Source: Stomoxys calcitrans
Taxonomy: Eukaryota; Arthropoda; Insecta; Diptera; Muscidae
NCBI RefSeq assembly: GCF_963082655.1
Contig: NC_081553.1
Location: 126,192,736-126,256,735, forward strand
Length of the DNA: 64,000 bases
Reading direction: 5' to 3'
The translations under genes were made by a program, and so were the position numbers. The notes below the pieces were generated by a model that saw only the letters and a program-made list of their open reading frames with translations, was not told the DNA's origin and did not search any database. Of the stretch, positions 36,109 to 47,349 are shown one piece after another; positions within the stretch are counted from its first letter, which is position 1, and each line of letters begins with the position of its first letter.

Positions 36109-36695
36109 AAGAAATGAACTATTTGGCAATGAAAATTTTACAGATACAAAAAAAGTAGGATGTAAAAACCTAAAGAATGATTTTTTAAGATATCTGGGAA
36201 GGTTTTTCACAAAAAAAAAAAAAAAAAAAACATAGGTAATTCAGAGAAATTCATGCAATCTTTATTCGAATCGATAGTACGGTCCATATAATTTAATGTT
36301 TGAAGATTATTTCATGCAAATGTTGACCGTGACTGCGCCTCAAATGGTGCATCCGCTTAGTCCAATTTTTTTACAACATTTCGGCCGATATCTCACGAAT
36401 GAATACTTCAATGTTGTCCTCAATTGAAGTTAAATCGCACAATCTAGGCGGCCAATGACCGGTCCCGAACGTGAAATAAAATGTTCACCAAACTCACCTC
36501 TCAATAAGTCCATTGCTACGTCTACTGTATGCCATGTGGCATCGTCTTGTTGAAAACACATATAATGCAAGTCAAGCTCTTGCATTTTGGGCAGAAAAAT
36601 GTTGGATATCATCTCACGATAGCGCTTACCATTCACAGTTATGTTACGATTCGCATCATCTTTGAAGAAGTACGGTTGGAAGAAGAAGAACGATT
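36109..36695 (-). pseudogene. Transposase remnant, duplicate copy 1 (MITE-free)
   Basis: Minus strand: C-terminal half of the same IS630/Tc1/mariner-type transposase as at 17.3 kb. Readable parts are NGKRYREMISNIFLPKMQEL, a decayed QQDDATWHT catalytic segment and LLRGEFGEHFISRSGP. The N-terminus and the first catalytic Asp are absent. The TA at 36237-36238 (CATAGGTAATTCAG) is the empty counterpart of the MITE site in copy 2. A long A run lies at 36211-36230. Confidence 0.75.
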
Positions 36696-37815
36696 TGACA
36701 ATAAAAATTTTCCTGCAAAGGCAACGAATGAAATCTGTTTATAGATACAAAAAAAGGGGGATGTAAAAACCTAAAGAGTGATTTTTAAAGAGATGTGGGA
36801 AGGTTTTTTTAAAAAAAAAACACATGTATTGGGTTGCCCAAAAAGTAATTGCGGATTTTTTAAAAGAAAGTAAATGCATTTTTAATAAAACTTAGAATGA
36901 ACTTTAATCAAATATACTTTTTTTACACTTTTTTCTAAAGCAAGCAAAAAGTAACAGCTGAAAACTGACAGAAGAAAGAATGCAATTACAGAGTCACAAG
37001 CTGTGAAAAAATTTGTCAACGCCGACTATATGAAAAATCCGCAATTACTTTTTGGGCAACCCAATAATTCAGAGAAATCCATGAAATCTTTATTCAAATC
37101 GATAGTACGGTCCGTTTAATTTAATGTTTGACGATTATTTCATGCAAATGTTGACCGTGACTGTGCCTCAAATGATCCATCCGCTTAGTCCAATTTCTTT
37201 ACAACATTTCGGCCGATATCTCACGAATGAATACTTCAATGTTGTCCTCCAATGCGTCATTTTAAGTTAAATCGCTCGATTTAGGCGGCCAATAACCGGT
37301 CTCGAACGTGAAATAAAATGTTCACCAAACTCGCCTCTCAATAAGTCCATTGCTACGCCTACTGTGTGGCATGTGGCACCGTCTTGTTTAAAACACATAT
37401 AATGCAAGTCAAGCTTTTGCATTTTGGGCAGAAAAATGTTGGATATCATCTCACGGTAGCGCTCACCATTCACAGTTACGATACAATTCGCATCATCTTT
37501 GAAGAAGTGCGGTCCAATGATGTCACCAGCCCATAAATCGCACCAAACTGTGACTTTTTCTGGATGTATTGGTATCTCTTGCAATGCTTCTGGCTGATCT
37601 TTGCTCCAAAATCGACAATTCTGCTTATTTACGTACCCATTGAGCCAAAAATGAGCTTCGTCGTTGAACCCAATTTGCATTGCATAGCGCGCGATGAACT
37701 TTTTTAATAGAGCACGCATTTTTAACATAACATTCAATAATTTGCAAGCGTTGTTTGTTTGTAAGACGATTCATGGTTAAATTATAGACCAAGCTGAAGA
37801 TGTTTGACAGTGAAA
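36696..37815 (-). pseudogene. Transposase remnant, duplicate copy 2, internally deleted, with MITE-1
   Basis: Minus strand from the start codon region (MNRLTNKQRLQIIECYVKN, near 37772) to the 3' flank at about 36696. The reading jumps from VHRAL-type N-terminal sequence straight to the catalytic domain (NDEAHFWLNGYVNKQN), so most of the DNA-binding region is deleted. FKQDGATCHT preserves the second Asp, while the region of the third acidic residue is missing after RLNRAI. MITE-1 interrupts it at 36827-37066. Confidence 0.78.
36827..37066. mobile_element. MITE-1, 236 bp, TA duplication
   Basis: Element 36829-37064 between TA dinucleotides. TTGGGTTGCCCAAAAAGTA ends, with TGCATTTTTAATAAAAC present. 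Inserted in the transposase remnant at a TA still seen uninterrupted in the neighbouring duplicate. Confidence 0.93.
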
Positions 37816-37861
37816 CAAAACACGATACGTGCGTGGGCTTTTTAACCAGTGTTGCCAAAAA

Positions 37862-38540
37862 GACAATAGCTAAAAAATTCCCTTTACAACCGAAAGGTCG
37901 CTTTGTATGGGAGCAATACCAGGTAGTGAACCGGTTTAGATCACACTTGATACTGCTGTTGATAGTCAAAACAAACCACTTCATGCAAAATTTCAGTCAA
38001 ATCAGTTAATAATTGCGCCCTCTAGCGGCTTAAGAATTCAAAATCCGAGATCGAGTAAAATGGAAGCTATATCAGGTAATGAATCGATTTAGACCATACT
38101 ACAGTCGTTGATGGTCTCACCAAAACACTTCATGAAAAGTTTTAGCCAAATCGGATAATAATTGTGACCTCTTGATGCTCATGAATTCAAGATCCATAAT
38201 CGGTTTTTATGAAAGCTACATATGGTTATGAACCATTTGGACAACAGTTGTTGATGGTCACACCAAAATACTTCATGCAAAATGTCACCCAAGATAATAG
38301 CTAAAAAATCCCCTTTACAACCGAAAGGTCGCTTTATATGGGAGCAATACCCGGTTGCGAACCGGTTTAGATAACACTTAATACTGCTGTTGAAAGTCGA
38401 AACAAACCACTTCATGCAAAATTTCAGTCAAATCAGTTAATAATCGCGCCCTCTAGCGGCTCAATAAATCTAGATCCGAGGTGGGCTTATTTGGGAGCTA
38501 CAGCTTATGAACCGATTTGGACAATACTTAGCACAGATAT
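37862..38540 (+). mobile_element. HINE-A-related segment with a 428-bp internal repeat
   Basis: Monomer-like sequence (CATGCAAAATTTCAGTCAAATC, GCGCCCTCTAGCGGC). The block starting AATAGCTAAAAAAT and ending near GCGCCCTCTAGCGGCT occurs at about 37866 and again at about 38294. No recognisable element ends. Confidence 0.6.
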
Positions 38541-38705
38541 TATTATACCGTCCACCTAAGGATGGGGATATACTAATTTCATCATTCCGTTTGTAACACC
38601 CCGAAATATGCTTCTTAGACCCAACAAAGTATATATATTCTTGATCGTCATGACGTTTTAAGTCGATCTAGCCATGTCCGTCCGTCTGCCCATCCATCCG
38701 TCAAA
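38541..38705 (-). mobile_element. HINE-A 3' end
   Basis: Minus-strand terminus with a decayed hairpin (TATACCGTCCACCTAAGG), the AAAGTATATATATTCTTGATC block and GTCCGTCCGTC. Confidence 0.75.
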
Positions 38706-39032
38706 ACAGTTAATGCGTGCGAACTTCGGCTGAGCCGAATCTAATATACCCTCCACCATGGAATGCTTTGTCAAGTTTTCCTCACTGTTTCTCCCTATTG
38801 GTAGAATTAAAAGATTCTTATATTTTTGAATAAGAATTTCTTTCTGTAGGTGCTCACGCTCAGGACAGACGCGGATCATACTTAGCACAGATGTTGGAGG
38901 TCATACTTAAAGTCAGCATCGGTTTATATGGGAGCTATATCTAAACCTCGTCCAATTTGGGCCATTTAAATCCCAATTGAGAATTTTTGCAAAATATTGA
39001 TCGGCTAGCTTTACACCTTCATAATAAGCGGA
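38706..39032 (+). mobile_element. HINE-A remnant with 5' end
   Basis: The head lacks AACAAG but has the palindrome TTCGGCTGAGCCGAA (38725-38739, symmetric double change) and ATACCCTCCACCATGG. Unrelated-looking sequence and part of a monomer (38870-39030) follow. Confidence 0.6.
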
Positions 39033-39129
39033 CCGACGGTGTTTCTTTTAAAATATTAACGATAGTATCAATGCTATCGACATTTATTTTAAAAATATCG
39101 AATATTGAGATTACAGATAGTTTCCAGCT

Positions 39130-40743
39130 CTATCACCGGGGCGCTCCCTCCATAAGAATACTGGGTAGGATTGTGCACTGCTTCTCTGAAGTTGTCACTT
39201 CTCCGGTAGTAAAACATTAGCACCGCAAACAGAAGTAACTCGCCATCCAAACAGGACAGTGCAGGCGGGCACACATATTTCCTAGAGGCCTCAAATGTTC
39301 GATCAATCGAGTCCCCGGGGTGTTATGAATTCTCACTATATCGAAGGGCGCTATCACAGGACATCCATCCTCTGGAAATCAACAGCCTCATAAATTCGCC
39401 TTCACGAAGTACTTCCTACAGAATCTACAACTACTACATGCCTCGTGGTACCAAGGCAAATACTTATGATTGTCTCTCCCACACCAACAGTCTTTCCATC
39501 TGGTGTTATGAAATACCACACCAGACATAAAACGCGTATTATATTGGGTTGCCCAAAAAGTAATTGCGGATTTTTTAAAAGAAAGTAAATGCATTTTTAA
39601 TAAAACTTAGAATGAACTTTAATCAAATATATTTTTTTTACACTTTTTTTCTAAAGCAAGCTTAAAGTAACAGCTGATAACTGACAGAAGAAAGAATGCA
39701 ATTACAGATTCACAAGCTGTGAAAAAATTTGTTAACGCCGACTATATGAAAAATCCGCAATTACTTTCTGGTCAACCCAATAGTATGGGTTTGATCGCAG
39801 TTCAGTGTATTAGAATTGTAACACCTTACATGCCAAGGAGCCAATGGTAGTCAAAGTATGCCGACTTGGCCTTCCGAAGAATGAAATCGACCAATATCGA
39901 ACGCCGACGAGTCTAATTGAGTCCTCCAATCCGAAATACCGTCTTAATATTGGATAAATCACACAACGGGATTTGCCACTGAATACCACCGTCACACATT
40001 TGTCGAGGTTAAGGCTTAAGCCTCAGTCCTTGAAATAACCGTGCTGGGACACAGCACGGTAGATAGATGTTTAGCCTCACAGTAAGTGTGCTGGCCCACG
40101 GACTGGAGTCCACCACAAGCTTGTGTGGGAAGGTCTAGTACAATACAAAGGTCAAGTACAATATTGGTCTCAACAGATAACCTTGTGGAACCCCTGACTA
40201 AACTTCATGTTGCACTGACATCTGCTCACGAACCTTCATCCTTTACGCCCCTGACGGAAGCTTGCTATTATCCTACACATGGTCAAAACCAAAAGGCTGG
40301 AGCTAACAGAGAGGCCGTTCTGCCAGATGGAATCGAATACCTTAGAAAAGTCCAGGCCAACCTCAATTGAACGCCACCGTCTCTCGAAGCCAACAACGAC
40401 ATAGTCGGTGATGGCTACAAAAACATACGAAGTTCCAAGATCTGGTCGGAGGCCGATCTGACATTCGCCTAACATTGCCCTATCCTCAAGAAAACCTACA
40501 ACTCTGGAAATATGGAAGGACTCAAACAGTTCACTAAAGGGCGAGTGCCGAGAGATCGGCCTATATCCCGTACTGGAAGGTATATCAGCGTCAGGCTTCC
40601 TTATCGGGATCACCATGGTCTTCTTCCAAACACTCGGGATGTAGCCGTGGCTCAGGCTATGATAGAAGAGAACAGTGAGGAAGGAATGAACCAACTCTTC
40701 TGCCCTCTTCAATACAATGTAGGATATTATCGAATCGTCCACT
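39130..40743 (-). pseudogene. Non-LTR reverse-transcriptase remnant
   Basis: Minus strand: LKRAEELVHSFLTVLFYHSL, then GYRPIS, FLEDRAMLGECQIGLRPDLG and VGLDFSKVFDSIWQNGL (palm motif around the first Asp). After a break comes GVPQG, and then CVTVVFSGKSRCVIYP and YFGLEDSIRLVGVRYW. This is the usual order of a LINE RT, with several stops and frame changes and loss of the YxDD region. MITE-1 interrupts it at 39542-39782. The part below 39540 continues only weakly (NTRFMSGVVFHNTRWKDC). Confidence 0.7.
39542..39782. mobile_element. MITE-1, 237 bp, TA duplication
   Basis: Element 39544-39780 flanked by TA. Nearly identical to the copy at 36829 apart from a changed right end (TTACTTTCTGGTCAACCCAA). 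Confidence 0.92.
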
Positions 40744-41121
40744 CTTTGAGGACGAATGAGATATACATGTACCATTTTGTATTTTTGCTCTAAAATCCAC
40801 ATTTATTAATAGTTTTTGGAATCTTAGAATTTAATTGATAGAGAACAAATAAGGGTGTGAAATGCAGCTTCAAATATTGAATACATTTTTTTCGTTTCGT
40901 TTTGGAAAAATGTGAAGCACAAAAAATTGTATAATTGTCTTTATTAATTTAAATTTACTCTATTTCGAATATTTGATAGAATAGGAACCTAATATTTTAG
41001 TATTATTGGTGCCAATGCCTCCTCTAACAATAAATGTTTATATACAATGACTTGGTGATATACGTTCCTTTTTACACTTGCTACACTAACGGGACACATA
41101 TGTCCCATTCGTCCTCAAAAG
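40744..41121. mobile_element. MITE-3 candidate with imperfect inverted ends
   Basis: CTTTGAGGACGAATGAGATAT (40744 on) is matched at the other end by the inverse of CTTTTGAGGACGAATGGGAC (ending 41121), and both continue into an ATATRTGTACC-like stretch. The interior is AT-rich and non-coding. It sits where the RT homology stops. No target duplication is visible, so an insertion is inferred only from the ends. Confidence 0.5.
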
Positions 41122-41171
41122 CAAAAAAAAAGGGTAAAGATCAGTTTTTGACTTTTTCGAATATATTCATT

Positions 41172-42113
41172 TTTATACCCTCCACCATAGGATGGGGGTA
41201 TACTAATTAACTACTCGAAATATTCGTCCGTCTGTCAGTGCGTCCGTCTGTCTGTCGAAAGCACTCTAACTTTCGAAGGAGTAAAACTAGCCACTTGGAA
41301 TTTTGCACAAATACTTCTTATTAGTGCAGGTCAGTTGGGATTGTAAATGGACCATATCGGTTTATGTTTTGATATAGCTGCCCTATAAACCGATCTTGGT
41401 TCTCGACTTCTTGAGCCTCTAGAGGGCGAAATTCTTACCCGGTAGAAATGAAATTTTCAGGACGTGTTTCGCTATAACTTCCAACAACTGAGCCAAATTA
41501 GGTTCAAATCGGTCAATAACCTGATATAGCTGCCATATAAACCGATCTTGAATCTTGACTTCTTGAGCCACTAAAGGGCGTAAATCTTATCCGATTTCAA
41601 TGAAATTTTGCACTAAGAAATTTGCTATGATATCCAAAAACTGTGCCAAGTGTGGCTTAAATCGGTTCATAACCTGATATAGCTGCCATATAAACTGATC
41701 TGGGATCTTGACTTCTTGGGCCTCCAGAGGTCGCAATTATTATCCGATTTGCCTGAAAATTTGTACGACAGATCCTCTCATCACCATCAACGTACGTGTT
41801 TATTATGGTCTGAATCGGTCCATAGCCTGATACAGCTCCCATATAAATCGATCTCTCTAGTTTACTTCTTGAGCCCCCAAGGGGCGCAATTCTTATTCCA
41901 ATTGGCTGAAATTTTGCACAGGTCTCCAACATATAATTTAATTGTGGACTGAACCGGACTATATCCTGATATCGCTCTAATAGCAGAGCAAATATTTTCG
42001 TTTATCCTTTTTTTGCCTAAGAAGAGATGCCGGGAAAAGAACTAGACGAAAGCGATCCATGGTGGAGGGTATATAAGATTCGGCCCGGCCGAACTTAGCA
42101 CGCTTTTGCTTGT
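41172..42113 (-). mobile_element. HINE-A, complete
   Basis: Head at about 42113 (AACAAGCAAAAGCGTGC), palindrome intact, four monomers, GTCCGTCTGTCTG tract and hairpin end at 41172-41203. A short deletion removed part of the block after the hairpin (ACTAATTAACTACTCG). Confidence 0.86.
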
Positions 42114-42360
42114 TTATACTCACCACGCCTCGAAAAATGGATTTCCGACACTATATAATATATATTCTTGACCGTTTTCATATTCTAAGTCGATCCATGT
42201 GCCGAAATCATGATAGCGTTCAGGCGACAAAGCTATGCGCTTTGAACTTTGCACAGATGCAAATGCAAATTTTGCCCATGAACATTCCACTGAGGAACGT
42301 ATACTTTTTTTAATATAGGTGATACGTGATTGTAATTGGGGCATATTGGTTTATATATAA
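42114..42360 (-). mobile_element. Old HINE 3' end with SINE-1 tail fragment
   Basis: Minus-strand terminus TTATACTCACCACGCC and the ATATATATTCTTGACC block. A SINE-1 tail piece (42257-42298, AAATTTTGCCCATGAACATTCC) sits inside. Decayed. Confidence 0.55.
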
Positions 42361-42361
42361 G

Positions 42362-44440
42362 TACTAGTTGACCCGGGCCCGCTCCGCTGCGCCTTCTTTT
42401 ACTTTATATGGAGCAAAAGTTTCCTTGGAATATTTGTTTTCGACAATTCAAGATCTTTTAGTGAAATACCATGCTAACTTGACTAACAGTTTAACAATAT
42501 AAGTGCCTTTATCTGATGACATGATCACATGATCTTTATTTGTCTACGAATTTAAGATTGGATGTAAGGTGTACTCTTTTCTTAAAATACTTCATTTCAG
42601 CTCGATATTCTCATGATATCTGATTTAGGGGTGTTTTCGGCGATGAGGTGGTCCCCCAGACACTTGGCCCTGAAAAATATCAGCATGGTGTTTTCTTTCA
42701 AATACCATTTATTGAAACCCCATATTGCCATTGGCTTAAGAGGAGTTTCCAGGATGAGACGTCCCCCAAACACATGGCCCAAAATAGGTTATCAAATTCG
42801 TTTTCCAATCTCAAATACCTTTCATTTGGTATGGTCGAAAAATTTTACCCCTTTGGAGAAGAGGTGATGCTCTAAATACATGGTCCTACGTTTGGATATC
42901 AAATACGTATTCTACTCTCAAATGCCTTTATTTGAGACCTATATTGCGATGGTCACTAAAAAATTGCAGTTTGTGGGGTATTTTGGGAAAGGGGTAGACC
43001 CCCAGAAAATTGGTCCTGAAAATGGGTATCAATTCTTTCTCAACCTCTCAATACCTTTCATGTAAGCTCCGCATTGACATAGTCGGTAAATATGCCCGAT
43101 TTAGGGTGTTTTGGGGATTGGGGTGGTCCCCCAAACACTAAGCCCGGAAAATATATCAGCAACGTGCTCTATTCCCATATATCTATATATCATTTATTTT
43201 TACCCCATATTGCCATTGCCCTCAAAATTGGATATCAAATTCGTTTTCTAATCTCATTTGAACTCCTTATTGCAAAAGTCAGCAAATATGTCCGGTTTGG
43301 GGTATTGGCCCTAAAAACTATGAATATTTAGTTACACTCTCTTTAAGACCCAAACTGTCTTGGTGAGCAAATACGCCCTATTTTGGGGGTTGTTATGGTG
43401 GTGGGACGTCCGCTAGACAGTTGGCCCTTAATGTTGTCAGATACGTGGTCAACTCCCACATACCTTTAATTTGAGCCCCATATTTCCATAGTCGGCAAAC
43501 ATGACCGGCTTGGGGGGTGTTTAGGGGGATGGTCGACCACTCAGTGAGTTGGCCTTGAAAATATATATCGGATTCGTGTTCCACTTTAAAAACCCTCTTA
43601 TTTGAGCCTCATATTGCAATAGTCAGAAAATACTTACTTTTTGAGTGGTGTTGTGGGGGTGGGGTGGCCCCATAGACACTTTTCCCGAATATTAATATCG
43701 AATTCGTGCTTTACTCTAAAAGACCTTTCATTTGAGCCCCATTTTGCTATGGTCGTAAATTTGTCCCCTTTGGGGTATAGTTTTAGTGAAAGGCGGCCCC
43801 CAAACATTTACCTTTCTTTAAGCCCCATATTCCCATGGTCAGTTAATAAGTCCAGTTTGGGGGCTGTTTTGGGGAAGTGGTGGACCCCAGAAAGGTGGTC
43901 CTACATTTAGATATAAGATTCGTATTTTACTCGCAAATACCTTTCATTTGAGTCCCATATTGCCATGGTCGGTAAATATGTCCAATTTAGGGGTGTTTTG
44001 GGGCTTCGAGTGATCCCCCTAGCACTTGGTCCGATAACTAGATATCAGATACTTTTTCCCATCCTAAATACCTTTCATTTGAGTCCCATATTGTCGTGAT
44101 TGGTCTAAATATATGTTTGGTAGGTTTTAGGGTGGGGCAGCCCCCCTAGGTACCCCATTCGAAAGTTGGATACCAAATTTTTATTTTAGGGTACTATATG
44201 AGAACACACCATATTTCGCTTAAATCGCATCACCTATCTCCGAGATCTTGTCGTTTCTGAAATTTAGGGTAAGGGGGAGGGTCCGCCTCCCTTCAAATAT
44301 CAAAAAATGTAGTACCCTATTTTCACCACGAGGTCATTATGCACCATCTGTGAAAATGCCAAGAAAAACGGTTTAGCCGTTTCTGAGTCTATAAGGAACA
44401 CACAAACATACAAACAACCAAACAAATACAAATTGATTTT
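42362..44440 (+). repeat. Rep-E copy 3 (about 2.1 kb, longest)
   Basis: Start TACTAGTTGACCCGGGCCC. Monomers as in copy 1, in the same order. The distal part is best preserved here: TAGGGTACTATATGAG, AAACGGTTTAGCCGTTT (a 6-bp stem hairpin, about 44369-44385), GAGTCTATAAGGAAC and ACACACAAACATACAAAC, then TTTTTATATAG. The ACAAAC-rich end may be its 3' terminus. Class not determined. Confidence 0.7.
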
Positions 44441-44838
44441 TATATAGCTCCTATATATATTTCGCCCGATTTACACTTATAAGGCCGCAATAAATATAAT
44501 TTTCAACCGACTTGCACAAAATTTGGAACAGATTGTTTTTTTACTGAAGTAAACATGCAAGATTTCATCAAAATCGGTTCAGATGTAGATATAGCTCCCA
44601 TATGAATATGTATTGCTCGATTTACACTTATTAGGCTGTAATAAACGCAATTTTTAACCGATATGTACAATATTTGGCACGGATTGTTTTGTTACTGATC
44701 TTCACATATCTGCGATTCAAATTTGGGTGTAGCATATTTATCGCCGGATTTGCACTTATATGGCCGTAGCAACAACAATTTTCAAACGATCGGTTTGAAA
44801 GTCGGTTCAGATGTAGATACAGCTCTCATATACATAAA
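44441..44838 (-). mobile_element. HINE-C-type monomers, fragment
   Basis: Three minus-orientation units with TATAGCTCCCATAT, CACTTATAAGGCCGYAATAA and GATTTCATCAAAATCGG. No ends. Interrupted on the right by a MITE-1 remnant. Confidence 0.65.
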
Positions 44839-44892
44839 AATGCATTTACTTTCTTTTAAAAAATCCGCAATTACTTTTTGGGCAACCCAATA
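44839..44892. mobile_element. MITE-1 end fragment
   Basis: The terminal 52 bp of MITE-1 (ATGCATTTACTTTC.. AAATCCGCAATTACTTTTTG GGCAACCCAA), then TA. The rest of the element is missing. Confidence 0.88.
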
Positions 44893-47349
44893 ATTTGTTT
44901 TGCTTCTGAAAAGTATTGTTGTTGTTACAAATTGGCTTCGAAGGCGACTGCCTTTCAACAACAAACTTGTAATTTGGGTCTTTGAGATTCAAAATAAATT
45001 GTTGCAGGAAAATTAACAAATTTCGTCGTCGATTTTTTGACAAAAGTTGTTGTTTTTCAAAATTATTTTTATCTGTGCAACTAGCGGCCGCAACGCAGTC
45101 ACCCATGATGCCACGTGGCACATTCGAATCAGCCGGATTCGTCTCCAAAAAATATCTGAAAATGGCAGACATTCATGCTCGAATAATAGAAGAAGGTGAT
45201 CGGTTCATGTGATTACAAGCCCTGTTGATCGATGGATAAGCGGCCTATGGTCTGATTCAGGCCATGACAAATGTCCATGGTCCCTGTTACCTTACTTACC
45301 ATTTACAAATATATTAAACCTAAAAATTCAAAAGTCTGCAATTGGTTTTTATTAATACATTTATTTGGTTTATAGTTTAGTACGATGTCTTGCTTGTTTT
45401 TGCTTTGTTATCTGTATCGTTTTAGATTAAATCTTAAATTATATTATATTTTAAAAATTTTACAAAATAAACAGACGTGTAGTTTAAGATATTTTATGTT
45501 ACGATTGGTTTGTTTTCTATCTTTCTGTTTAGTTTCAACAGCATGCCGTTCGAATGTCTCTGCTGCAAAAATCACTGTAATTTTTTTTGAATTTTCATTA
45601 TGGTTTACAGAGCCAAATGTGTGTAGGAAAAGCAAAATACATATCGTCTATACTCTTAAGAATAACACAAATATATTCCGTTTTTTTTTTTTTTTCAAAT
45701 TATGGAGCGACATTCGTGTGGTTGCTGATGCTGATTCTTTTCTTCCATACTTTGATTATATAAATAAGTCATAGACACGGTACTCTAAACTTAGAACATA
45801 AGGAAGATTGGAGGGGAGAGATGTATGCTTCCATCATGGTAGGAATAACTAAATTATACTAAGTATTTAACACATTGCATAGAATCAATTCATTAATTTA
45901 CTTAACATTTAGTTATGAATTACATTTACGAGTACTTCTGTTCATAGTCCTGTTTGTTTTTGGTTTTTCAATTTTTTTTTTCTATGTTACCTCGGTTGTT
46001 GAGTTTTTAAAATTTTATGCTACATAGAGTTGGTTTTCTTTGCTAGATTGATTGATTACTGGCTAGGGGTTTTTATGTTTTTGGATTTCGAAATAAGGGA
46101 TTGTTTTGATGTAGGTTGAAAAGAGTTGGAGTGTGGTGAGGTTAGTTTGCTTATCCATTTGGATTCTCCTAACTTTTGTTGTTTTATAAGTTTTGTGTAA
46201 TATTTGCTTTTGTTTTAATTTTTAATATTCTTTATTTAGTTTTTAATTAAGTTATAAGTTATTCACTTAAATTTTGAAAATGTTGTGGTTTTTCTTGCAT
46301 TTTAGTAATTTCATGATGATGAGCCCATATTTCTCTTATTTTGTATTTCTTTTTTGTTTTTAAATTTGATCGTTTTGTATTTTTCCATTTTAAATGACAA
46401 GGGGCTAGCCAATCTATTCACTTTCGATATATATATATATATTTTTTTTTTAATGTCACACGTCAATCACACTCCTCCATTGAGACTGGTTGTTTTAATT
46501 TCCTCTGCGAGTTCCTTTATGCCATATACATTTTGTATACTATGCGAATAAGTTATATTTGGTTGGGATTTATTTTAGTCATTAATAATATCATTATATA
46601 AATTTCCTAATTGTAGATATTTTTTGGTTTTTGTTGTTGTTGTTTTTTTTAGTTTTTAGTACTTTAATTAATGTTGGCAATTTTTTCCATTTATTTTTAT
46701 TTTTACTCATATTCACAATGCCTTGGTGGCTATATAATTTTCATTGTTTAATTTTTTACGTTTTTGTTGTTGTTGTATATATAAATGTATAAAGTGTGGG
46801 AGGTTTTTCTGTCAAGGTGCTTTAATGTTTTTTGTTTTTTATTTAAATATGTATGCATTTTAAATGGAATATTTCCAATATATTTTATATAGAGAGTATT
46901 GTGGGCTTTTGCTGCCTTCATTTTATTGGTGGTCTTGCAATTGGAAATGAAAAATTAATTAATTTTGTTAGTCAAAGTCCATGGGGCTTTGTTTTTGTTG
47001 TCTGGATTTACTAGACGAGAGAAAAAAATTTTTTAATGTTTATTTACAAGCGCTTTAATTATGATTTATGTTTTTCGAATGACATGCTGTACGGTAATAA
47101 GCCTTATATTGGGCTCGGTTGTATTAAAAAAAAAAAAAAACGAAAGAATTAAAAGGCAACAAATCATTTAAATGATAAAACAACTAACTACGAAATAAAC
47201 TGGGGAAGAGCCAACCTTTTGACAAACTACACCAGAGTGAATGGTAATAAGAATAATGAAAAATCATGGTTGTGGTTGTAGCCACCTCAACTCGCGCCGG
47301 TTTTTCGGACCGATCACGGTAGGAACGTTTGAAGATGCAAAACAAGAAA
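44893..47349. other. AT-rich region without recognised repeats
   Basis: The plus strand is strongly T-rich with GTTGTTGTT and TTTTTGTTTT runs, i.e. A-rich with CAA and AAAACAAAAA runs on the minus strand, as in many fly 3' untranslated regions. No splice-defined exon could be supported. A short minus-strand stretch just right of it (47350-47230, FKRSYRDRSEKPARVEVATT) is open but unrecognised and runs into the HINE-B head. Confidence 0.4.
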
